Assembly (NCBI RefSeq): GCF_006440735.1
Contig: NZ_VFUA01000013.1
Span: 1-64,000 of the forward strand
DNA length: 64,000 nucleotides
Source of the DNA: Mesorhizobium sp. B2-7-1
GTDB taxonomy: Bacteria; Pseudomonadota; Alphaproteobacteria; Rhizobiales; Rhizobiaceae
Direction of reading: 5' to 3'
A program made the translations under genes and the position numbers. This document shows positions 34,074 through 41,810 of the stretch, piece after piece. How positions within the stretch are numbered: the stretch's first letter is position 1; each line of letters starts with the position of its first letter. Below the pieces are notes generated by a model that saw nothing but the letters and a program-made list of their open reading frames with translations, made no database searches and was not told the origin of the DNA.

Positions 34074-35276
34074 CTAGTCGACGGAGCCGACGAACAGGGT
34101 TTGGAAAGCGCCATCCTTGTATTCGTTGACCACCATCGGCACCGAGAGCTGGCGCTTCTGGCCGAACGACGTCGTGCCGACATAGCCCAGCTTGGCGTCC
34201 CCCTTGAGAAAGGGATTGGGCGCGGTGAAGGTGTCCATGGTCTTCTTGAATTCCGCGACGTCATTGATGGCGGCAGGATTGGCCTTCAGCGTGTCGATTA
34301 TGTATTCCAGCGCGTAAACCTTGGTGTTGGATTCATCGTTATATTCGCCGAACATCTTGGTGTAGCGGGTGACGAACTCTTTCATCGTGTCGGAGGCGAT
34401 CTCCGGCGTGGAAGCGCCGCCGACGGAGATGAAGCCGTTGGCGTATTCGCCGGCGCCTTCCTCCAGAACCTTGGCGTCCTGTGCCGTTTCGGTCGAGATC
34501 AGGCCTTCATAGCCGAGCTCGCGGGCAGCGCGGATGAGCAGCGGCGCGTTGGCCGGCGCCACGCCGGACAAGACGAGCAGGTCGGGCTTCAGCGCGACGA
34601 TCGGCGTCAGCACCGGCGTGAAGTCGCGGGTGTCGTTCTGGTAGGTGTCGTTCTGGGCGACGATTTCGAGGCCGAGCGCTTTGGCCGCCTCGACGCCGCC
34701 GTCACGCTGGCTGAGCGGATCGGACTCATTCGCGGCGACAAAGGCGATCTTCTTCACGCCTTTGTTTTCCTTGAGGTATTTGTAGATCGCCGGACCGGAC
34801 TGATAGTTGGCGATCATGCCGAGTACGGCATTGGAGGCCGGCTTCTGGTAGAGCGCCTTGGGGAAAGCGTAGGGGAAATAAATGATGCCGTTGGCCTCGG
34901 CGACCGGGCGCACCGCGGCAGCACCGTCATCGACATTCGGGCCCACGACATAGTGGACGCCTTCCTGCGCCATTTTCTCCATGCCGGCGATGGCACGCTT
35001 GGGATCCTTCTGGTCGTCGAAGGTGACGATGTTGACGTTGTAGGTGTCGTTGCCAATCTTGACGCCGCCTGTCTCGTTGATCCAGGCGGCGCGGGTCTGC
35101 ATCGAGCGCACGTTCGAGGTGCCCCAGGCGGCCGCCGGACCGCTGGTGACGCCGACAAAACCGATCTTCAGTTCCTTGTTTTCAGCCTGCGCATACGAAA
35201 TGCCGACAGCGGCAATCGCCAGGGTCGAGACGGCGCCGAGCGCCATTGATTTCAAAGTCGAGCGACGGTTGATCAT
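34074..35276 (-). CDS. Branched-chain-type ABC transporter substrate-binding protein
   Basis: Periplasmic binding protein of 400 residues (Peripla_BP_6/LivJ type). A twin-arginine-like signal (MINRRSTLKSMALG) with cleavage near AQA/EN is followed by KELKIGFVGVTSGPAAAWG, GVHYVVGPNVDDGAAAVRPVAEANG and LLVLSGVAPANAPLLIRAARELGY. First gene of the operon binding protein-H-M-G-F-racemase. The FCD-type palindrome at 35381-35392 is about 105 bases upstream of the ATG. The ligand is unknown; the linked racemase suggests a chiral amino-acid or ureide compound. Confidence 0.92.
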   Translation of the reverse strand: MINRRSTLKSMALGAVSTLAIAAVGISYAQAENKELKIGFVGVTSGPAAAWGTSNVRSMQTRAAWINETGGVKIGNDTYNVNIVTFDDQKDPKRAIAGMEKMAQEGVHYVVGPNVDDGAAAVRPVAEANGIIYFPYAFPKALYQKPASNAVLGMIANYQSGPAIYKYLKENKGVKKIAFVAANESDPLSQRDGGVEAAKALGLEIVAQNDTYQNDTRDFTPVLTPIVALKPDLLVLSGVAPANAPLLIRAARELGYEGLISTETAQDAKVLEEGAGEYANGFISVGGASTPEIASDTMKEFVTRYTKMFGEYNDESNTKVYALEYIIDTLKANPAAINDVAEFKKTMDTFTAPNPFLKGDAKLGYVGTTSFGQKRQLSVPMVVNEYKDGAFQTLFVGSVD

Positions 35277-35358
35277 AGCTACAGTTCCCCTTGGTTATCG
35301 CGCTTTGTGTTTTGCTCGTAGGCTGCGCGTATAGCGTAAGGGAAACCGGCTGCGGCAT

Positions 35359-35396
35359 ATTGTCAACATCTTTCTTCAGTATTGTATACAATATTT
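35359..35396. promoter_or_regulatory. Candidate FCD-GntR operator ATTGTATACAAT with a second half-match
   Basis: ATTGTATACAAT (35381-35392) is a perfect 12-bp palindrome, and symmetry continues almost unbroken to 18 bp. A related but imperfect site, ATTGTCAACAT, lies 12 bases away (35359-35369); its minus-strand reading contains TTGACA, a good -35 for the importer operon. Short TTGTATACAA-type palindromes are typical of FadR-subfamily regulators, so the GntR gene at 29042-29749 is the likely partner. Confidence 0.6.
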
Positions 35397-35548
35397 TGAC
35401 CGAATGTGTGCGATGACCTGCCAAGCCCTTACAGGATCAGTATTCAAGGAGGCCTGGTCCGGGCGACGAAAGCCACCCCAGCGACTCGGATAAGTTCGTA
35501 AGGACCATAAACGCAAAGAGGGTCGAGGCTTATGGCCCCCGTGGGATC

Positions 35549-35818
35549 CTACTTCCCGCAATAGTGGTCGTTGATATCGTTCACGGCATTCGCGTCCGGT
35601 CCGACGCGGTGATACGCGCAGGCGCCCGCCGCCGTGTTGGTCATCTGCTGGTCGTAGTAGCGCGGACCGCCGAACAGCGTCTCGATGATGTCGTCGCTGG
35701 CCGGGACATAACGCTCCTGTTCGGTGACGCGGTGGCGATGCTCGCCGGCGGCAGCCGGGCCCATCATCGCGGCTGCGGCGGCAAGCGTGAGCGCGGCGAT
35801 TGCAAAATGTTTCGTCAC
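35549..35818 (-). CDS. Small secreted protein of unknown function
   Basis: Protein of 89 residues from a GTG start at 35818. A clear signal peptide (KHFAIAALTLAAAAAMMGPAAAG, cleavage after about residue 24) leaves a mature protein of about 65 residues. The mature part has two cysteines (GACAYH and the C-terminal HYCGK), which could form one disulfide, and a charged EHRHRVTEQERYVPASDDIIE segment. I recognise no family. It is separated from the ECF41 sigma gene by 87 bases on the same strand and could be part of that transcript. Confidence 0.6.
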   Translation of the reverse strand: MTKHFAIAALTLAAAAAMMGPAAAGEHRHRVTEQERYVPASDDIIETLFGGPRYYDQQMTNTAAGACAYHRVGPDANAVNDINDHYCGK

Positions 35819-35905
35819 GGCAGCGACCTTCTGGCAATTTGGATCTGCAGCATATCCAAAATCGCCAGCGGAGCAAAAGTTCCCATTTCCCTGCTTTCGA
35901 CCCGG

Positions 35906-36766
35906 CTAGTGCAGATGTCGCAGCTTGTCGGGATTGCGCATGACGTAGATCGCCGTGATCCTGCCGTCCTCGATGTCGAGCGCCGTGGTCTGGAGCTCGC
36001 CATCGACCTCCAGCGTGACAAAGCCGGGCAGGCCGTTGATGAAGCCGTAACGGACCAGCTTCGAGCGGTTGTCCTTCAGCCATGCCGCCACGACCGCGTA
36101 TTGCGTCATGACCGCCTCGAATCCGAGCGCCGGCTCGGTCGCCGCCGGGCGCTTGCCGCCGCCGTCGGCGTGGGCGGTGACATCGGCGCTCAGCATCGCG
36201 CCAAGCGCTTTCATGTCGCCGCTGCGCGAGGCGTTGAAGAAAGCCTCGGCGATCTCCAACCCGCGCTGCTTCTCGACCTTGAAGCGCGGCCGCGCCTCGC
36301 GGACATGCTCACGCGCGCGGGCGGCAAGCTGGCGGCATGCGGCGGGGTCCCGCTCGATCTCGGCCGCGACTTCCTCGAACTGCAGGCCAAACACGTCATG
36401 CAGCAGGAAGGCGGCGCGCTCGAGCGGCGACAGGCGCTCCAGCGCCAGCATCAGCGGCAAGGTGACGTCGTCGGCCTCGTCTTCCTCCACCAGCGGCTCC
36501 GGCAGCCAGGGGCCGACATAGGTCTCGCGCTGATGGCGCGCGGATTTGAGCTGGTCGAGGCAAAGCCGCGTGACCGTGCGGCGCAGGAACGCCTCGGGCT
36601 GGCGCACCTCGGCGCGCTCGGTCCGCATCCGGCGGATGAAGGCCTCCTGCACCACGTCCTCGGCATCGGCGACCGAGCCAAGCATACGGTAGGCGACCCG
36701 CATCAGCTTCGGGCGCAGCGGCTGGAATTCCGCCGCCGCGCCCGTGAAAGCCGGCTCCGTCGTCAA
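35906..36766 (-). CDS. ECF41-group RNA polymerase sigma factor
   Basis: Sigma factor of 286 residues. Sigma-2 and sigma-4 domains are followed by a linker with the group hallmark WLPEP (residues 87-91) and a fused SnoaL-like C-terminal domain with DGGGK (201-205) and NPDKLRH (278-284), the defining ECF41 motifs. In characterised members the C-terminal extension replaces an anti-sigma factor. It starts at TTG 36766, overlapping the stop of the upstream CMD-family gene (TTGA), so the two are translationally coupled; the first internal ATG would remove part of region 2. The presumed autoregulated promoter is at 37293-37320. Confidence 0.93.
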   Translation of the reverse strand: MTTEPAFTGAAAEFQPLRPKLMRVAYRMLGSVADAEDVVQEAFIRRMRTERAEVRQPEAFLRRTVTRLCLDQLKSARHQRETYVGPWLPEPLVEEDEADDVTLPLMLALERLSPLERAAFLLHDVFGLQFEEVAAEIERDPAACRQLAARAREHVREARPRFKVEKQRGLEIAEAFFNASRSGDMKALGAMLSADVTAHADGGGKRPAATEPALGFEAVMTQYAVVAAWLKDNRSKLVRYGFINGLPGFVTLEVDGELQTTALDIEDGRITAIYVMRNPDKLRHLH

Positions 36767-37260
36767 GCCGCAGCCGCCTTGTTGGCGGCCTGGACGGTGG
36801 CCTTATTGGCAGCCTTGATGGCCGCCGGATCGACAAAGCCGCCGAAGCCGACCGCGATGCGGTTCCAGCCATTGATTATGTTGATCATCAATGTGAGCTT
36901 CACGCGCTCCTCCTCGGAGAAATGCTCTTCCAGCGCTTCATAGGCCGCCTCATGCGTATGGCCTTCGCAAATCCTGGTCAGCGCCTCGGTCCAGCCGAGC
37001 GCGGCGCGCTCGCGGTCCGTATAGCACGGCGCCTCGCGCCAGGCCGACAACAGATAGATGCGCTGCTCGGTCTCGCCGCGCTCGCGGGCATAGGTCGAAT
37101 GCATGTTGATGCAGTTGGCGCAGCCATTGATCTGCGAGGATCGGATCTCGACGAGCTCGGCAAGCACCGGATCGAGGCTGCCGGCGATGGCCAAAGAGGC
37201 GCGGTGCCACTCCTTCATCAGCGAAGGGGCGGCGGCAAGGGGGTCAAGTCTGACAGTCAT
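36763..37260 (-). CDS. Carboxymuconolactone decarboxylase/AhpD-like family protein
   Basis: All-helical protein of 165 residues with the AhpD-type redox motif C47-A-N-C50 followed by His54 (INGCANCINMH). ECF41 sigma genes are typically adjacent to a CMD, oxidoreductase or epimerase gene that is their only known target, and this pair follows the rule. The ATG at 37260 has AAAGGAA upstream and lies 33 bases after the predicted -10. The C-terminus ends in an Ala/Lys-rich repeat-like tail (KAANKATVQAANKAAAA). A peroxide- or disulfide-related role is possible but unproven. Confidence 0.9.
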   Translation of the reverse strand: MTVRLDPLAAAPSLMKEWHRASLAIAGSLDPVLAELVEIRSSQINGCANCINMHSTYARERGETEQRIYLLSAWREAPCYTDRERAALGWTEALTRICEGHTHEAAYEALEEHFSEEERVKLTLMINIINGWNRIAVGFGGFVDPAAIKAANKATVQAANKAAAA

Positions 37261-37292
37261 GGTCGGTTCCTTTCGTTTGTTTCCGACTTCAA

Positions 37293-37320
37293 GACGAGCG
37301 AGGTTTCGTCTGATGTGACA
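37293..37320 (-). promoter_or_regulatory. ECF41-type promoter TGTCACA-N17-CGTC
   Basis: On the minus strand TGTCACA (37320-37314) and CGTC (37296-37293) are separated by 17 bases. This matches the -35/-10 consensus described for ECF41 sigma factors (TGTCACA...CGTC) and lies 33 bases before the CMD gene start. It predicts that the sigma factor transcribes its own CMD-sigma operon. Confidence 0.8.
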
Positions 37321-37511
37321 TGGTGCCGAAATTTTATGCGCCGCCGCCGTCGAGCAGTTGCGCTGTTTTGATTCAAATAGCCCGCCGCAGCCGAAAAATA
37401 ACGGCGGCCGCAACGACGGATTCTCGACAATGGCCGGAGCCGATGGCGGCTATCTTGTGCGCTTTCAGCCCGAGGCTACCGGCCCGGGACGCATGGGAAT
37501 GGACGCCGGAC

Positions 37512-39008
37512 ATGACAGCCAGAGTGATCGTCCTCGACGCCAAGCCGCTCGGCACAAGCGATGTCGCCGAGATCGCGCGGCGCAATGCCCGGCTTGTGCT
37601 CGGCGAGGAAGCCATGCGCCGCATCCGCGCCAGCCGCGCCCTCATCGAGCACCTCACCCAGCTCGGCAAGCCGCTCTACGGTGTCACCACCGGGCTTGGC
37701 GCCTGTGTCGACACGCCGCTGGCGCAGGCCGACCTTATCGCCTTCCAGCACAGCGTGCCGCTCAGCCACTCGATGGGCGCCGGACCGTCGCTGCCGACCG
37801 AGGCGGTGCGGGCGCTGATGGTCGCGCGCATCTGCGGCATGGCAACGGGCGGCACCGGCACCTCCGAGGGCGTCGTCATGGGCCTGGTCGCGGCGCTCAA
37901 TGCCGGCGTCCATCCGGTCATTCCGAGCTGGGGCTCAGTGGGCGCCGCGGATCTCGCGCCGCTCGGCCATCTGGCGCGGGCGCTGCGCGGCGACGGCGAG
38001 AGCGAGTACCAGGGCAGGATCATGCCATCGGCCGAGGCGCTCAAGCTCGCCGGGCTCGAACCCCTCGACCTGCGCGAGAAGGACGGCCACGCCATCATCG
38101 TCGCCAACAGCCTGTCCACAGGAACGGCCTGCCTCGCCCTCGAGGAGGTTGCGTGCCTGATCGACTGGTCGCTGGCGGCGGTGGCGCTGAACTACGAGGC
38201 ATTCCGCTCATCGCTCAAGGCCATCGACCAGGACGCGCTGGCGGCGCGGCCGGCCTTCGGCCAAGTCGAGATCGGCGCAAGGCTGCGGGCGGAGCTTTCA
38301 GGCTCCGGGCTGTGGCAGGAGAACGCCGCGCGGCGCCTGCAGGATCCGCTCAGCTTCCGCTGCGTGCCGCAGGTATGGGGTGGCCTGCTGCATGCCTATG
38401 AGCAGGCGAAGCTCGCGACGGAGATCGAGCTCGGCCATTCCGGCGACAATCCGGTCATCCTGCCCGAAGCCGAACGGGTCGTCTCCAACGGCAATTTCGA
38501 CCTCACCGCCTTCACGCTGACCTGGGAAAACCTCGGCCAGGCGCTAGCGCATTGCGCGGTCGGCACCGCCAACCGCTCGATGAAGCTGATGTCGCCGACG
38601 GTGGCGGAGCTGCCGCGCTTCCTGTCAGCCAGAGGCGGCAGCCGCCAGGGCTATGCCGAACTGCAGAAGCCGGTCGCGGCGCTCGAAGCCGAAATCCGCC
38701 ACCTCGCCAATCCGATGTCGCTCAGCCCTCTCCCCATCTCGGACGGCGTCGAGGACCAGTCGTCGATGGCGCCGCGCGTGGTGGCCAAGACGGCAGGGAT
38801 CATCGAGCGGCTGCGCTATCTGGTGGCGATGGAGCTGATCTTCGCCGCCACCGGCGTGGAACTGCGCGGCGTGCTGGACAGCATGGGCGAAGGCCCGAGG
38901 CGCAGCTATGACGCCGTGCGGGCGCTGGTCGCCCCGCTCGACGACGACCGCGAGATGAGCGCCGACATGGCGCGCGTCGCGCGCATGGTGGCGGGGCCGC
39001 GGCTGTAG
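37512..39008 (+). CDS. HAL/PAL-family aromatic amino acid lyase-like protein lacking the MIO triad
   Basis: Protein of 498 residues with the histidine/phenylalanine ammonia-lyase fold. Family landmarks are present: Tyr56 in LYGVTTGLG, SLSTGTACLALEE, QDPLSFRCVPQVWGG, and GDNPVILPEAERVVSNGNFD. The Ala-Ser-Gly that cyclises to the MIO electrophile should follow GSVG, but the sequence reads GSVGAADLAPLGH (141-153). The Ser-Gly is missing and the loop is one residue short. Either the protein is not a classical ammonia-lyase or it uses another mechanism. I use the ATG at 37512, where homology begins. No hut genes adjoin. Confidence 0.8.
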   Translation: MTARVIVLDAKPLGTSDVAEIARRNARLVLGEEAMRRIRASRALIEHLTQLGKPLYGVTTGLGACVDTPLAQADLIAFQHSVPLSHSMGAGPSLPTEAVRALMVARICGMATGGTGTSEGVVMGLVAALNAGVHPVIPSWGSVGAADLAPLGHLARALRGDGESEYQGRIMPSAEALKLAGLEPLDLREKDGHAIIVANSLSTGTACLALEEVACLIDWSLAAVALNYEAFRSSLKAIDQDALAARPAFGQVEIGARLRAELSGSGLWQENAARRLQDPLSFRCVPQVWGGLLHAYEQAKLATEIELGHSGDNPVILPEAERVVSNGNFDLTAFTLTWENLGQALAHCAVGTANRSMKLMSPTVAELPRFLSARGGSRQGYAELQKPVAALEAEIRHLANPMSLSPLPISDGVEDQSSMAPRVVAKTAGIIERLRYLVAMELIFAATGVELRGVLDSMGEGPRRSYDAVRALVAPLDDDREMSADMARVARMVAGPRL

Positions 39009-39073
39009 CGAGCCAGGAGGCCCGCGTAACCGCCGCACCGGTCGACGCAGCACCCGTTCGGGATGCTACGGCC

Positions 39074-39841
39074 TCAATGGTAGTAGATGCCGCCGTCGAC
39101 GTTGAGCGCCTGGCCGGTGACGAAGGCCGACAGGTCCGAGGCGAAGAACAACACCGGTCCGATGATGTCTTCCGGCGCACCGAGGCGCTTCAGCGCGGCG
39201 ACGTCCTCCCAATGGCGGATCGCCGCCTCGCTGCCAAGATTGTTCTTGCCCATCTCGGTCAGGATGATGCCAGGGCAGATCGCGTTGACGGTAACGCCGT
39301 CCATGCCGACCTCCTGCGCCAGCACGCGGGTGAGCGTGATCACCACCGCCTTCGTCGCGGCGTAGTGGCCCTGCGTCGGCACGCCCTGGCGGCCGGCGAT
39401 CGAGGCGATGTTGATCACCCTGCCCGATTTCCTGGCGCGCATATGCGGCAGCACCGCCTGGCACATCATCAGCACGCCCTTGGCGTTGATGTCGAAATGC
39501 GCGTCCCAATTGGCCTCGTCGAGATCCTGCAGCAGGCTGGGCTTCAGGATGCCGGCGTTGTTGACCAGTACGTCGATGCTGCCCGCCGCCTTGAGCAGCG
39601 CCTGCGCGGTCGCTTCGATGTCCTTCTTCTTGCTGACGTCCATCGTGTAGACATAGGCCTTGCGGCCGGCCGCCTCGATCTCGCCCTTGGTGGTGTCGAG
39701 TTCCGCCGCCTGCGAGGGCAGATCGGTGATGGCGACGTCGAAGCCCGCTTCGGCGAGCCCCTTCGCGAGCGCCCTGCCGATGCCGCGGCTCGCGCCGGTC
39801 ACGAGAGCCGTCTTGCCCCTCGCCTCAGGAAGAATGGTCAT
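39074..39841 (-). CDS. SDR-family oxidoreductase (end of sugar operon)
   Basis: Classical SDR of 255 residues: cofactor motif TGASRGIGRALA, DVSKKKD, NNAG, catalytic Ser in NIASIAG, YAATK (YxxxK) and a C-terminal INVDGG-like NVDGGIYYH. ITDLP after the second strand suggests NAD preference (acidic residue). Last gene of the eight-gene minus-strand operon; overlaps the PfkB kinase gene by four bases (ATGA). Probably oxidises a polyol or sugar-derived alcohol, or reduces the aldehyde released by the aldolase. Confidence 0.88.
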   Translation of the reverse strand: MTILPEARGKTALVTGASRGIGRALAKGLAEAGFDVAITDLPSQAAELDTTKGEIEAAGRKAYVYTMDVSKKKDIEATAQALLKAAGSIDVLVNNAGILKPSLLQDLDEANWDAHFDINAKGVLMMCQAVLPHMRARKSGRVINIASIAGRQGVPTQGHYAATKAVVITLTRVLAQEVGMDGVTVNAICPGIILTEMGKNNLGSEAAIRHWEDVAALKRLGAPEDIIGPVLFFASDLSAFVTGQALNVDGGIYYH

Positions 39842-40803
39842 GCTGCTTCCACCTTTGATGTCTTGACCGGAAGCGAGTTCATCGCCGCGACCGTGTCGTC
39901 GAATGAAACGAGTTTGCCGTCGGAGCCCAGCCCCATCGCCACCTTGGCGGCGACCGCGCTGGCAAAGCGCGCGGACTGCTTGAGGTCCCAGCCCTTGACG
40001 ATGCCGACGATGATGCCGGCGGTGAAGGAGTCGCCGCAGCCCGTGGTGTCGAAAACCTCGACCTCGAAGGCCGGCAGATGAAAATCCTCGCCATGTTCGG
40101 GCGAGACATAGACGCCGCCGGCGCCAAGCGTCAGGATACAATTCTTCACGCCCCTCGCCTTGAAGAAGGCGGCGACGCGGGCCGGTTCGCGGTCATGCGC
40201 CATCTCGCCGGCCTCATCGATGCTCGGCACGAAATAGTCGATGTAAGGAAGGCACGGCTCGACCAGCTTCCAGGTCTCCGGCGTCGCCTGGATCAGATCG
40301 AAGGTGGTGACGCGGCCAAGCGCCTTGGCGCGCTTCAAAAGCCTGACGGTCGGCTCGCCGTCGAAGCGCTTCAACAGGCCGGTGCCGCCGACATGGACGA
40401 CGGTCGCGTCGAGCGCCGCATCGAGATCGGCATCGGCAACTTCGAACAAGGTGGCCGTGCCCGGCACATGCAAAGCGGGACGTTCGCCGTTCGGCCGCAC
40501 CGGCAAAATGGTGGACGAGGTCTGGACGCTGCCGTCGCGGCGCACGAGGCTCGTCTCCAGGCCGTATTTCTTCAGCTTGGCGAGGAACCAGTCACCCATG
40601 TCGTCGGTGCCGAGCGTGGTGACGGCACGGGTCTTCAGGCCAAGGATGGCGCAGTCCATGCCGGTCGCGCCCGCCGTGCCGGCGACGGTCATGCGGATCT
40701 CCTCGATATAGTCGGCGCGGCCGCCTTCGGGGATGCGCGAGACCGGTCGTCCCAGGATGTCGAGGACGTAGAAGCCGATCGAGCTGACGTCGAATTGGGG
40801 CAT
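39838..40803 (-). CDS. PfkB-family carbohydrate kinase
   Basis: Ribokinase-fold sugar kinase of 321 residues. The C-terminal signature DTTGCGDSFTAGIIVGI contains the catalytic Asp and anion hole (usually GAGD, here GCGD), and the N-terminal region has the TAGATGMDCAILGLKT glycine block. The ATG at 40803 has AAAGGTCAG upstream. It sits between an RbsC-like permease and an SDR gene. In a pathway with a class II aldolase it would phosphorylate a ketose (or sugar acid) before cleavage; the sugar is unknown. Confidence 0.9.
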   Translation of the reverse strand: MPQFDVSSIGFYVLDILGRPVSRIPEGGRADYIEEIRMTVAGTAGATGMDCAILGLKTRAVTTLGTDDMGDWFLAKLKKYGLETSLVRRDGSVQTSSTILPVRPNGERPALHVPGTATLFEVADADLDAALDATVVHVGGTGLLKRFDGEPTVRLLKRAKALGRVTTFDLIQATPETWKLVEPCLPYIDYFVPSIDEAGEMAHDREPARVAAFFKARGVKNCILTLGAGGVYVSPEHGEDFHLPAFEVEVFDTTGCGDSFTAGIIVGIVKGWDLKQSARFASAVAAKVAMGLGSDGKLVSFDDTVAAMNSLPVKTSKVEAA

Positions 40804-40823
40804 GGCTGACTGACCTTTCGAAT

Positions 40824-41810
40824 TCAATGAGCGGCGCGGCGCAGGCCGAAGCTCGCGGCCAGCACCAGGAAGACGAGCACGCCGATGCCGACCTGCTGCC
40901 AGTAGAAATTCCAGCCGACGAGCAGCAGCCCGTTCTTGACGATGGCGAGCAGCAACACGCCGAGCAGCGTACCGATGACCGAAGGCTTGCGCTCGCGGCT
41001 CAGCGTCGTGCCGATGAAGGTGGCGCCGATCGCGTCGAGCAGGAAGGCGTTGCCAGACAGCGGCACGTAGGACTTCACCGTCGCCGACAGCAGGATGCCG
41101 GTGACGCCGGAGAGCAGCGCGCACAGCACATGCACCATCGACAATTCGCGCGGCACGCGGATGCCGGAATACCAGGCCACGCCCGGCTGCGCGCCCATGG
41201 CCTGGACATAGCGGCCGAAGACCGAGCGATGCAGCAGGAGATGGACCGCGACGGCGAGCACGATCAGCACGATGACCGGCGTCGGCATCCCGAACAGAGC
41301 GGTGCGGGCGATGGCGTTGAACTGGTCTGCTGCATAACCACTTGTGAGATAGATCGGCTGGCCGCCGCTGGTGGCGAGCTGCTGCGTGCTCTGGCCGATG
41401 AAGAGCACGCCGAGCGTTGCGAGGAACGGGCTGATGTTGAGCCTGGTGATGAGGATCGCGTTGAGGATGCCGACGATCAGCGCGGCGCCGAGCCCGCCCG
41501 CGACGCCGACCACGCCGCTGTAGCCGGCGGCCAGAAGCATGACGAAGATCATGCTCGCCATGTCGACGGAGACGCCGACCGAGAGATCGATGCCCCCCGA
41601 CGAGATGACGATGGTAAGGCCGAGCGCCACGATCGCCAGCATGACGACGTTGTTGACCAACACGTTGAAGAGGTTGGCAGGCGTCAGGAAAGTCGGGCTC
41701 GCCACGGCGAAGAAGATGACGATCGCGGCAAAGGCGATGAGCACGCTGTATTTGGCGAGGAAGCCGCGCAAGCTCGCCTTGGTGTTGTTGTCGTTGGCCG
41801 AGACGCTCAT
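40824..41810 (-). CDS. Sugar ABC transporter permease (RbsC-like), second
   Basis: Inner-membrane permease of 328 residues (BPD_transp_2). Typical segments are LGLTIVISSGGIDLSVGVSVDMAS, GILNAILITRLNISPFLATLGVLFIGQS and the EAA-like loop SVFGRYVQAMGAQPGVAWYSGI. The ATG at 41810 has GGAGGG upstream and overlaps the first permease gene by four bases. Forms a heterodimeric channel with the permease encoded by the preceding gene. Confidence 0.92.
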   Translation of the reverse strand: MSVSANDNNTKASLRGFLAKYSVLIAFAAIVIFFAVASPTFLTPANLFNVLVNNVVMLAIVALGLTIVISSGGIDLSVGVSVDMASMIFVMLLAAGYSGVVGVAGGLGAALIVGILNAILITRLNISPFLATLGVLFIGQSTQQLATSGGQPIYLTSGYAADQFNAIARTALFGMPTPVIVLIVLAVAVHLLLHRSVFGRYVQAMGAQPGVAWYSGIRVPRELSMVHVLCALLSGVTGILLSATVKSYVPLSGNAFLLDAIGATFIGTTLSRERKPSVIGTLLGVLLLAIVKNGLLLVGWNFYWQQVGIGVLVFLVLAASFGLRRAAH

